Shown here: one piece after another, positions 20,062-30,662 of the stretch | How positions within the stretch are numbered: position 1 is the stretch's first letter | How the letters are laid out: each line of letters opens with the position of its first letter | DNA from: Pelargonium nanum | Lineage: Eukaryota > Streptophyta > Magnoliopsida > Geraniales > Geraniaceae | DNA: 53,400 bases | Direction: 5' to 3' | Assembly: GCA_036897485.1 (NCBI GenBank) | Contig: JAYMTF010000107.1 | Coordinates: 1-53,400, forward strand | Made by a program: the position numbers and the translations under genes | The notes under the pieces: generated by a model | Seen by the model: the letters and a program-made list of their open reading frames with translations, nothing else | What the model was told of the DNA's origin: nothing | The model's database searches: none

Positions 20062-23000
20062 ATGAAGCTAGACGAAGATTTGGGTCACGATCGAGGGGAC
20101 GAGTTTCAAACAGACGATGAAGAAAATGTTGCAGAGAGAGATTGTGAAGGTGATCATCATGATGACTATGATGACGACGATTCTGATCTCTATCACAACC
20201 CTTCCCATACTCGTTTATCAGCTGACAACGCCCTAACTTGGCCTCAAAGTTACAGGTACATACATTTTCTCACTTTTTTTCTTTTCTTTTCTCGGCAACC
20301 AAACAACCACAAACAGAGGAAAATCTGTCTTTGTTTGTCATATTTAGTGTTTGTTATATTCGACCCAAGTTTTGATCTTTGATGGGAAAAATGTATTTTA
20401 TGATCTCTAAGGATCTTCTGTCTTTTGGGTCTTAATCACAATTTCACAATTTGAAAAGTATGCGATATCTCATTGAGCTAGGGTTGTCCAATGCACGAAA
20501 CTTTTACTATTGTAGAGACTAAATGTTCGAGGAATTATGTACAAATTTGGAAAAGGTTATAGCTTTGTGGAGTCTGATAGCACGAGGAAGTGTCAATCTC
20601 GATTATATTTACAAATAAGTCTAATGAATGTCACTTTTTTGTCTAAAGGTGCACGAGACTCTCACTGTCATAGAGTATGAAAGTTTGAGAAATGTCACGC
20701 ACAAATTTGAACGAGATTGTCACCTTTGTGGAGTCTGATGAAAGTCTAAGGAATGTTCGGGAGTATGAAAGTACGATAAAGTTCCACTTATGTACAAATT
20801 TACAAATATGCACGAGACTCTCGTCTAAAAATTTAATGAATATCACTTTAATGTACAAATTTGCATGAAGCTTCTACTGTCATAGAGTATGAAAGTTCGA
20901 GGAATGTCACTTACAAATTTGGACGGGACTGCCACCTCTGTAGAGTCTGAAATTCTAAGGATTGCCTTTTATGTACAAATTTGCTCGACACACTCAACAT
21001 AGCCTTAGGTACAAATTAAGAGGTTTAGTTGCTACAGTTGCGACACATATCCTATATTCCTATGTTTCAATATAGGTCCCTCCTATGCCTATGAAACACA
21101 TCCTATGTTTCATAGGATTTAACCTATCAATTTGGGTCAAGAAATGCATATATGCTTTCCCATTTTAGTTTCAACAATTCCTGCACATCCACATTAAATG
21201 AAGATATGGAACGAATTGACACGCTCAAAATTTGAGCGAAAAATGTCGCGTTCTTGTGATCAAAACCCTTCTATAAATACGAGAGCTCATTGCCTCGGAA
21301 AACGTAGTTGAGTAGAGCAATAGAGAAAAAGAAACTCTACGAGAGTGTATTGAGTGCATAGAAGTAAGTACAATGTTATTTCCTATATTATAAAAATTAC
21401 TCATGTTGGTACTGTTGTGTGGATGTAGGCAAATTGTTGAACCATGTTAATTTTCTTTTGATCATTTTTCTTTTTATATTCCCGTCGTGATCATCTTTTG
21501 ACTTGGTTGTGTGATACACGAGTGATCAAAAATCGGGTTAAGGTTGTTGTTTTTAGTTTCTAATTACGGTCTCCTTAATATATATGTGTATGTATCTATT
21601 TGCAGACAGTCAATGGACATGTTCACAGCAACACCTCACACTATGAGCTTCTTGTCTTCATTGAACAAGAGAAACAATGGTGAAGATGATTTTTCCTTGG
21701 ACAAGTCTCTCATTGCTGCATCAAGTTTAGAAGAAGTCCCAACATCGATACACCCCGAAAAGCTCTCCTTATTCTCTTCCCTCTCCAAAGTCTCATTCTC
21801 CGAGTTGCAACCTCAGCAAAGCTCATTCTCTCAAGCACTCCTCAATGGTAATAATAAAAAAAACCCGAGTCCCCTCCATCGCCTTTTCCTCTTCAAAATA
21901 GTACCAACTCGGGTTTTATGCAGGAATCAATCTTCTTTGTGGCATTGGCATGCTCACAATGCCGTATGCAATCAAAGAAGGAGGATGGTTTAGTCTCTCC
22001 TTCATTTTCATATTTGGCGTCGCGTCTTGCTACACCGGGATCTTGTTGAAACGCTGCTTAGACAGCGCTCCCGGGATCCATACCTACCCCGACATAGGCC
22101 AGGCTGCCTTTGGATTCAAAGGCCGCCTAGGCATATCGGTATGTCCAACGAAATGTTTAGCTTTTGCGCATTTCAAGATGTCCAAATTTCCAAAACCAAC
22201 ACTAACACTAGTACTTTTGGTTCGTTTTTGTTATGCAGATAGCTTTGTACATAGAACTATACGTAAGTGCACGAGTTCTTTGTACATTTTGACAAGTATA
22301 TGTGCTACAACACAATGTTGTCGCAAATTTGTAGCAAACTTGTAGGAAAGCAGTTTACACATTCTTTTTGTATGCACTAATTGGTGCAAAATGAAATTTT
22401 CAGGCTGCTTGTGTCGAATACATTATCATGATGAGTGACAACTTGTCTTCAGTTTTTCCCAACACGCACGTGAGCTTCGCGGGGACTTATCTGAATTCCC
22501 AACAAGTTCTTGCAATTCTATCGACTTTCTTTATCCTTCCCACTGTTTGGCTCCGAGACCTTAGCTTGCTCGCTTATCTTTCAGGTTTTCCCGTCGTTTT
22601 TATGTTTCTCACACCTCGGTTTTTGCTACATTGTATGCTGATAATCTTGAAAACGTGCACGTTTTGTTGTTCAGTTGGAGGAGTATTGTCAACAACACTA
22701 ATGGTGGTGTGCTTGTTATGGGTTGGAGTGGGAGAGGTTGGGTTTCACGAGTCGGGAACAGCTCTTGATCTCCCGAATCTACCTTTCGCGATTGGTATAT
22801 ATGGATTCTGCTACGCGGGGCACTCGGTTTTCCCTAATATTTACTTTTCCATGAAGGAACGATCGAAGTTTCCGTTGGTTTTGATCATCAGGTAATGTAA
22901 CAACTAACAAACACGAAACATCCCTAACTATATACTCATTCCGTCCTATTAAATGTCATATTTCCTCTTTTAGAATATTATTGACAATTCATAAATAACC

Positions 23001-24379
23001 AATTATCTAAAAATGGAAAGTAACAACTCTCATTTTAGGACAGATAGAGTATTAACATTTTTTTGTTCCTCGTCGCAGCTTTATCTTTTGTGCGGTTTTC
23101 TATACCGCGGTAGGAGTGTGCGGGTTTATGATGTTTGGGAGCGCGACGCAGTCTCAATTTACACTCAACATGCCTAAGCAATTTGTTGCTACTAAGGTTG
23201 CTTTATGGACTTCGGTATGTCACACGTAACATAGTACTAAAATTGATTTTGTTTTATGTTATGTCACGCGAGACACGAACATGATCTGTGCACATATGCG
23301 TTTTTGCTTGTTTTAGATTGTTACGCCGATGACAAAGTATGCGTTGACGATGTCACCGGTGGCGTTTAGTATAGAGGAATTGTTGCCTCCAGCTCAGGGA
23401 AGATCAAGGACAGTGTCAATTTTTATCAGAACAGTTCTTGTGATTTCAAGTTTGGTTGTGGCACTAACAGTTCCATTTTTTGGTATGGCCTTTTTTAAAA
23501 TTCAGCAATTCATGTGTAGATTTTGACTAGAAGTTGTGATGTGTATGTTTGCCAAATTTGGATGCAGGTTTTGTGATGGCATTGATTGGATCACTTCTTG
23601 CAATGCTAGTCGTAAGTTTTCACATTCTGAGATTCTTTTGTAGAAATCGAGGCTTTGAAAACCGGACTGATCCGATAAATTTGATTAATTTGGCCGAATT
23701 TTAGTACATTCTTAAACGAAGTAGGGTTATGGTCAAATCTAGTCATATTTAGGTCGAAAATGGATTCATCTGGCGAGTTCAATGATTAGATCTCGTCGGC
23801 GAATTGATATGATTCTTGAACAAATTCGAGTAATTGTCATATTTGGATTAAAACTAGGCCGGAAAACGTGTCGTTTTCGTGTTGAGTTGTGCAACATAAA
23901 ATTAACTTTCAACACGACACACATGTAGAAATTACCAATTGATCTGGCTTTGAACAGACCGGAGTAGTTGTCATGCTCCGGTCAAATCGGTCCAAACTAG
24001 TGAGAACCGGCCAATTGGGTTTACAAAATTAACATTGTTACATCATAATGCAACTCGAACTGGTGATCCAATCAACAAACCGATTTACCTTACGATTGAT
24101 CGAGTTATTTAACTTACGATTACAGGCTCTAATCTTCCCGTGCGCGAGCTATTTAATCATATACCGAGGCAGAGTAAGCAAGAGAGAGGTAAGAAATTGC
24201 TCATTGTGCATCACAACTTTTCTTGGTCACATTCTTAGCACATATTAATTTGATGTTTTGAGGTTTGTTGTTTTGCTTTGCAGTTTAGAATTTGCATTTG
24301 TGTGATGCTTTTGGCGGCTATGAGCTCTTTATTTGGCACATACTCATCACTGGTGAGAATAGTTGGCACTTTTGGCTGA
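20062..24379 (+). CDS. Vacuolar amino-acid transporter, AVT1 type (AAAP family)
   Basis: Eleven exons: 20062-20255, 21606-21847, 21924-22138, 22239-22262, 22404-22584, 22675-22891, 23079-23214, 23317-23482, 23568-23611, 24126-24188 and 24284-24379. All phases agree and give 525 residues. The first 145 or so residues are hydrophilic and very acidic (DDYDDDDSD), as in AVT1 proteins. The transporter core follows, starting at SFSQALLNGINLLCGIGMLTMPYAI, with about ten or eleven helices. The signatures ILPTVWLRDLSLLAYLS and TPMTKYALTMSPVAFSIEELLP are typical of this family. AVT1-type carriers exchange neutral amino acids across the tonoplast with protons. Exon 4 is only 24 nt. Intron 1 (1350 bp) carries tandem repeats and intron 6 a Stowaway MITE. 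It lies beside FIP and PCS1, as its Arabidopsis relatives do. Confidence 0.94.
20505..20995 (+). repeat. Degenerate tandem repeats in AVT1 intron 1
   Basis: The motif ACTGTCATAGAGTATGAAAGTT followed by GAGGAATGTCAC, ACAAATTTGGACGGGACTG and TGTAGAGTCTGA recurs at about 20664 and 20876 (period 212 bp). A more decayed copy starts near 20506. Between them shorter subrepeats (GTACAAATTTGCACGAGACT-like) are interspersed. Confidence 0.75.
22935..23049. mobile_element. Stowaway-like MITE in AVT1 intron 6
   Basis: The left end CTCATTCCGTCCTATTAAATG and the inverted right end CATTTTAGGACAGATAGAG are related to the Stowaway consensus CTCCCTCCGTCCC. The 115-bp unit is flanked by TA on both sides (22933-22934 and 23050-23051), the expected target duplication. 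Confidence 0.8.
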
Positions 24380-27085
24380 TCCATGGAAGTGAAAAAGCAA
24401 AATGTACTTAATAACAAGCAAAATCAGCTGCAGAGGAGAGAGGAGATGGGAAAGGATGGACAGTTTCAAGAACTTATGTAACACCATCTCCTCTTCTGCA
24501 TCATATATCCATCTTCAATGTGTAAAGGTTGAATTCAATGGATGTTTAGGATGGAAAATTTGGCATACAATCTTTTTCTCTTGGTGTTTTGTAGTCGTAC
24601 GTGTGTTCGATATGTTACCGTGTTTATTGAATTAGATGGATTCGATTGATTTGATCAGTTTGATAAGAAATTGATCGGTAACTCGATTTAGTTCTTAAAC
24701 AATTTGCAACAATAGTTGAATTGAGTCAAAACTACGTAAATTTGATTAAACAGTTCGGAACAGGTCAAAACTTAGACCAAGTAGTTTGATAGGTGGAAGA
24801 ACTTGTGAAATTAAGAAGCACCCGTAAGTTTATGTTCGAGGTGGCTCACTCTGTATGATCCACTTTGGACGGCCCCACACTCCACTCTAGACTTCATCAA
24901 GGTCGGTCATTCCAATAAAACAACTCGAGCGTAACAGAAAAGTTTTCGTATATGATATGTTTCTGATGTGAGATCGTACCATATGACAAGACTGGTGGAA
25001 TCAATTGAACCGGTAATCTAATTAACATATCAATCCAATTTCCTCCGTGATGTTTGAAGTATTAGTTGATAGTCCAATCATGTTGTGACAATGTTATGAT
25101 AAAAGTGGGAAGTAAGACTTTAGGACAATGACAAGACTTGGGAGTGAAGTCATGTATGTGAATTTAACCGTTAGCCGGCCAGCAAACGGTTAAACGACAT
25201 GCCATGTGCACCAACCTGACCGGTTTGTACGTTCTTGGGCCTAGCTTAAGAGTTCGATCAATTGGATTGGGATTTGATTGTATTGATCTTCAAGAATCTA
25301 TAGGCAGCTTCTAGATTATATTTTATTTTATACTCGGAATCAAATGAAATTTACGTAGGTCATATTTGAACCGTATTTGTTTTGTCACGAAAATAGTTCA
25401 GGTAAGAATCGAACTCTAAAATTTATAATTCAAACACTATATTTTAATTGTTACAATCGAGTTTAGTTTTGTATGATATTCCTGTTAACTCGAGTAGCTC
25501 TTGCACCTGACGCGCTTTACTTGGAGATGCAACGAATTTTTTTTGAAAAGTGGTCAAGATAAATCATCATGAAGTTAGGAAAGGGAATCACTGCGAGCGG
25601 GAACGAACGATTGCGCCCAAAAAACCTTGTGGAACACTCCTCAAGTCGAATACACGCCTCACTTGATCAGTCGCATGACATTTCCTACGTAAGTATCCAT
25701 GGGCACCATGCCCGAAGTTCTCGAGTTTCTCCAAACCATCACCGTGCTCTTGGCCTTTACAAAGGACCAACTTATGAGCTCTACTCTATCACGCAATGTT
25801 CGAAGGGCATGCAGAGGCTCCTAAAGCACGCCCGACGTCCACAAAGTCCAGGAAGTTGGATATGAGTCTTAAGTGTGTCATCAACAACCAATCACAAACG
25901 TCGCTACATCATCAATTATAGTATGAAGTGTTATAAATATCTCAAGTCAACTTTTTTCTCTGACTGCGTTACTCTTTATTATGGAAACATATATTTTGAC
26001 AAATACATTTCTTTGTTATAACGAAATACATATTCTTATTGAATTCAATCGTTACATCCAATTAAAACTTCGGATAGCTCAGACCTAACCTTGGCTCAAA
26101 CATCATTGTTTTCATCATCAACTACAATTGAAAGATAAAAAAACGTGGTGAATTCGAGTGTCCAAATGTAAAACAAAAGTTATATTCTTGTGTGGCCATC
26201 TTATAAAAGCTGTTTCAATTTCCACCCACAAAATGTGTCATTGGATGGTTGTCACCTATATATTTATTCGCGTTACATTCATTTTTCTTTTAAAAGCAAT
26301 TTATTGGAATTTATTTTTATACTATAATATTGACCACCGAAATTAGATAGGTTTTCCATAAGTAGCAAATTTATATAACAAACAATATAATAAATCTAAA
26401 TCCAACAAGGTTGTTGAGTGTTAGGCCTAGAACTTTAACATTCATGTGTGCACGCAGAGTACAACTAAACACTAACATAACTCGTTTAGTAATAGTGAGG
26501 AACGGTTGAACATGAACATGACACGTTTATAAAAACAAAACATTAGCAAAACATTAACGAAATAGCTAAATAGATCATGTTGACTTGGCACAGCGCAACA
26601 TAATTGACACAAACACGACCCGACACATTTTGGAGAATAGAACTGACACTTTAATACGACACAATGCAACACATTTGGCACGACACGACATAATACATTT
26701 GACATGTTATTAAGATTAATTTGCAACTATACATTTAATTATGCGCATCGTGCGTGTTACAAGACGGCTAATTAATTGTGTGTGTGGTGTAAAGAGGTCT
26801 AACACGAACATAACATGATCACTAACATGTTAGGTTCTCCAGTACGAATACAAAATTGTGAGCACAAACATGCTAATTTTATATCACATTCGCGTCATGT
26901 GTCACGTTACGAAACGAGACGACACCTCTAGTTGGGAGTTGGGAGACCATGAAACGACAGCGTATCCAATGACTCTCTCTCTCTCTTCATAGATCTTGCT
27001 TCTGATACAATGAACTGAACAAATAAATACTCTGAAAATTTTCAGTCACAGTACACTTCACTTCGCCACGTAACCTTCTTCTTCC
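24380..27085. other. Intergenic region rich in decayed transposon sequence
   Basis: About 2.7 kb between AVT1 and PCS1. 24640-25010 has repeated GATTxxATCGGT and GAACCGGT-type motifs typical of eroded elements, also seen in AVT1 intron 9 (23690-24050). 25560-25865 is a GC-richer patch with an unidentified 98-codon open frame. 26430-26930 has hAT-like sequence. A CT-repeat at about 26972-26986 lies in the likely PCS1 leader. No gene is supported. Confidence 0.55.
26430..26930. mobile_element. Decayed hAT-like repeat cluster
   Basis: Multiple short blocks such as AACACGAACATAACATG, ACACGACCCGACACATTT, GGCACGACACGACATAAT and AAAATTGTGAGCACAAAC resemble the interior of the elements at 6880-7099 and 18811-19027. 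The right limit CGACACCTCTAG resembles a hAT-type end (TAGAGGTGTC in reverse). Boundaries and copy number are uncertain; more than one nested copy is likely. Confidence 0.45.
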
Positions 27086-28387
27086 ATGGAAATCCTCCAT
27101 TTTCTTCTCTTCTCCTTCTCTGCATCTCTCATCTTCAAAACCCAGATCTCCATTTCTTGTAACATTAACACAAACACTCTCATTTTGCCCCTCAAAGCTC
27201 AGGAAATCCCATCCGGGTCCGTCCCGAGATCGCCGGACAAGCTCCCCTTCCGCCACAACGTCAGCCTCACCGTCTCTATTGCCGTCGGCACGCCGCCGCA
27301 GAAAGTCTCCGTCGTCATCGACACCGGCAGCGAGCTCTCCTGGCTCCACTGCAACAAAACCCACAGCTCCTCCACCACTTTCGACCCGACCCGATCCACA
27401 TCCTACGCCACCGTGCCCTGTTCCTCGCCCACATGCACGACCCGGACCCGGGACTTCCCCATACCCGCCTCCTGCGACGACCACAGCCTCTGCCACGCAA
27501 TCCTCTCCTACGCCGACGCTTCGTCCAGGGAAGGAACCCTCGCCGCCGATACGTACCATTTCGGTGGATCCGATATTTCGGGCGTGGTTTTCGGGTGCAT
27601 GGGCTCGTCCTTCAGCAACAACCCGGAAGACGCGAAGAATACCGGGTTGATGGGCATGAACCGCGGGTCGCTTTCGTTTGTGTCGCAGATGGGTTTTCCG
27701 AAATTCTCGTACTGCATTTCGGGTTCCGATTTTTCGGGTGTGCTGCTGCTCGGCGACGCCGATTTATCGTGGCTCGCTCCGATGAACTACACGCCGTTGA
27801 TCCGAATCGACCTTCCTCTGCCTTACTTCGACCGGGCCGCGTACACCGTCCATCTCGAGGGGATCAAAGTTTCGGATTCTTTGCTCCCGATACCGAAATC
27901 TGTGTTGGTACCGGACCATACCGGTGCGGGCCAGACAATGGTCGACTCGGGCACTCAGTTTACGTTCCTTCTCGGGCCGGTTTACAATGCACTACGAAAC
28001 GAGTTCTTTCGCCGGACCGCCGGGTTGGTTCGGGTCTTGGAGGATCCGAATTTCGTGTTCCAAGGAGCTATGGATTTGTGCTACCTGGTCCCACTCTCCC
28101 GGCCGGCGCTGCCGAAACTTCCGACTGTTAGTTTGGTGTTTCGGGGAGCCGAAATGACGGTTTCGGGAGATTCGGTGTTGTATCGTGTACCGGGCGAGGT
28201 GAGAGGGAATGATTCGGTGTATTGCTTCACTTTCGGGAACTCGGACCTACTGGGCGTTGAAGCGTACGTGATTGGTCATCACCATCAGCAAAACGTGTGG
28301 ATGGAGTTTGATCTTGAGAACTCGAGGATCGGTTTGGCTCATGCACGGTGCGATCTGGCTGGTCGGAGATTTGCTGACGGAGTTTAG
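27086..28387 (+). CDS. PCS1: Aspartic protease, PCS1-like (pepsin A1 family, plant atypical)
   Basis: An intronless gene of 433 residues. It starts with a secretion signal (MEILHFLLFSFSASLIFKTQ). Two lobes follow, each with a catalytic motif: DTGS at residue 79 (VVIDTGSELSWLHC) and DSGT at 287 (MVDSGTQFTF). The flap-lobe region has paired cysteines as in plant nucellin-like and PCS1-like proteases. There is no plant-specific insert, which separates it from typical phytepsins. PCS1 in Arabidopsis (At5g02190) is an ER-retained or secreted protease needed for cell survival in gametophytes and embryos. The upstream neighbour is AVT1, as in Arabidopsis. ATG 27086 is the start that yields the full signal peptide. 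Open frames on the other strand arise from high GC in codon third positions. Confidence 0.92.
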   Translation: MEILHFLLFSFSASLIFKTQISISCNINTNTLILPLKAQEIPSGSVPRSPDKLPFRHNVSLTVSIAVGTPPQKVSVVIDTGSELSWLHCNKTHSSSTTFDPTRSTSYATVPCSSPTCTTRTRDFPIPASCDDHSLCHAILSYADASSREGTLAADTYHFGGSDISGVVFGCMGSSFSNNPEDAKNTGLMGMNRGSLSFVSQMGFPKFSYCISGSDFSGVLLLGDADLSWLAPMNYTPLIRIDLPLPYFDRAAYTVHLEGIKVSDSLLPIPKSVLVPDHTGAGQTMVDSGTQFTFLLGPVYNALRNEFFRRTAGLVRVLEDPNFVFQGAMDLCYLVPLSRPALPKLPTVSLVFRGAEMTVSGDSVLYRVPGEVRGNDSVYCFTFGNSDLLGVEAYVIGHHHQQNVWMEFDLENSRIGLAHARCDLAGRRFADGV

Positions 28388-30474
28388 TGGGTTTTAGCAC
28401 GTGCGACTTTACTATCACGATCCTTGTTCTACTTCGAGACAAAGGTGACATTTCGAATTTGAATTTATAAGGGTAAATTCGAATTTGAGTAGAAAAAGAA
28501 ATGAATTAGGATGTATAATGTGTTGATTTGTGTAGATTTGATCTGATATATTTTAAAATTTAATCGGATCGAGATGATTTTAGGGCATGATTGAAAAGTT
28601 TACTTGAGCATTTTTATCACGTGGTACTGTGTGTCGTTGGAGAGCCGTTGATTAGACTGCCACGATTAGATAAGATCGGAATATGATTTCCTTTCTATTT
28701 TGTAATCTTGTACTAACATTTTTATAAATGTTTTGTTAATAGTATAAGAGAGTAGTGAGGACGTAAATGAAGGAATTTCTTAAAAAAAAATTGTTATCGG
28801 CGAAGTTTTGGCTCTCGAAATGAGTATTTAGCAACACCTTTTGAAGGAATTTATTTTAAGTGAAAAAAGGAAACGGAAAACAACAAACTAAGAACATGTC
28901 GAAGGCAGTGCAAAACCACGAACTTCTTCTCTAACTGAATTTGTCACCTCTTTTGACATAGTCCAATACTGCATCGAATTCACGAGCATCTCCATGTTAG
29001 ACGAATTCTCTGTTACACGATTTCCTTCACGAAAGCTATGAGTTACTGTAAATTATTTTGATCATAGGAAGATAATTAATGAATGATTTGAACAATCAAT
29101 TTTGTAAACCAACAAATCAACCAATAACTATTTCTTAAGCGTCATGTGATAATGCTAAATGTCTCAATATTGTACAAAATTATAAGTATAAAGTGACGTG
29201 ATATATATATATTCAACAACATCAATCGGACATATATGAATACATGACCACTCTCCCGTAAATTTTTGTCACGAGATATCCGATTTATAAGACATATTAT
29301 ACAATACCGTATTCTTATTTAGTTAATTCATTAATGAAATAATTTATATGTCGTGTATCATTAAATGACTCATCACTTTGTGTGTGTATATATTGTACTA
29401 GACACGTAACGTTACTACGTGCTAGAAAAAATTATTGAGAATAATTCTGTTTGAACCAAATTCTGTTCCAAACTAATGAACCACAACATTTGGTAAACAT
29501 GGATGATAAATCATAATTAACGGTCGAATTCACGGTTTAATTTGCCAGCTAGCTAGTTTGAATAGTTATAAGTTTAGAAACACCGTTTGATTTGCTAGAT
29601 CACCAAGAAATAACGGTCGAATTCATTTTGTTCTTCACCAACTTACTCACCCAATTCAAGAAGATGTTATTGACAATTGACAATTCATTTTAATGATATA
29701 ATTACATTATGCAATTAAAATCTTACAAAATTGTACTATTTTGGAATTTATTATTGCAATATATAACAAAATTCAATTTATTGTTATAATTTAAAATTTA
29801 TCATTATTATTATATTGTTGCTTTTCTCTCAAGCATTCATTAGGTTGGGAGGCTTGCTTATTGTTGCTTCAATCTAACTAACGAAGTTGGTGAAGCTATT
29901 AAAAAGAATTTCAATTTGCCAAATCATAACTAACATTTTTAATTTATACAATTATAAATCATAAATAAAATAATTATATATTTATTTAAGAAACAATCAT
30001 ATAATATAGTTGTTAAAGTATTCCGTTATATTTCAAGCTCAAGCAGTTTTCATACACAATATTTTAATTATCATTTTATATACTATATTGTGTTTATTGT
30101 TTAAAATATAAAAAGAAAACACTAATTAGAGGGTAAAATGTCTCCTTAAAATAATAAGATGATGAATTTTCTGGATTATTTAATAAATATCAATTACTAT
30201 CTAATTAGTTTGAACTATATACGATATTAGATGCCTTGTATATATTTGACAAACTCGTATATTTTACAAATAAGTATGATCCAAAATTTATCAGATCGGA
30301 CTCAAATTACGTCATTCGAAGGCAAATCCAAAAGGATTCGTTACTCGAATTGTCAATCTATTTTTCTTTATTTGGAAATTCTAATTTCCAACAAGTAATT
30401 TCTTCCCATTTTCAAATCACTCCGAAAATGGCATATCTGTAAAAACACATAAAAAGAAAGGTCATTGGAGTAAA
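28388..30474. other. AT-rich intergenic region
   Basis: About 2 kb with no gene. A partial tandem duplication places AACGGTCGAATTCA at about 29519 and 29612 (93 bp apart), with CACGGTTTAATTTG and CACCGTTTGATTTG also paired. The remainder is extremely AT-rich, especially 29650-30200, and shows nothing identifiable. The leader of the next gene probably starts near 30480, where GC content rises. Confidence 0.55.
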
Positions 30475-30662
30475 GTGGTGCTAAAATTTGGTGGCAATCT
30501 ACATTTACAGGACCGTCACCGATCTACTCAACGCCCATTTTCCTCCCGCGACAGCTCAAAAATCCCCTTCTCCGGAGACGCCGTCGTTTTTGGCGCCGGT
30601 GCCTCCGCCGCCCGCCGCCGCAGCCACCACCGTCTCTCTCCTTCGAATATTTCGCGGCAACA

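Noticed and set aside
26987-27559. 190-codon open frame antisense to the aspartic protease
   Set aside because: Gly/Val-rich translation caused by the GC-rich third positions of PCS1; no domain.
27433-28131. 232-codon open frame in another frame of PCS1
   Set aside because: Out of frame with both catalytic motifs; Arg/Pro-rich shadow.
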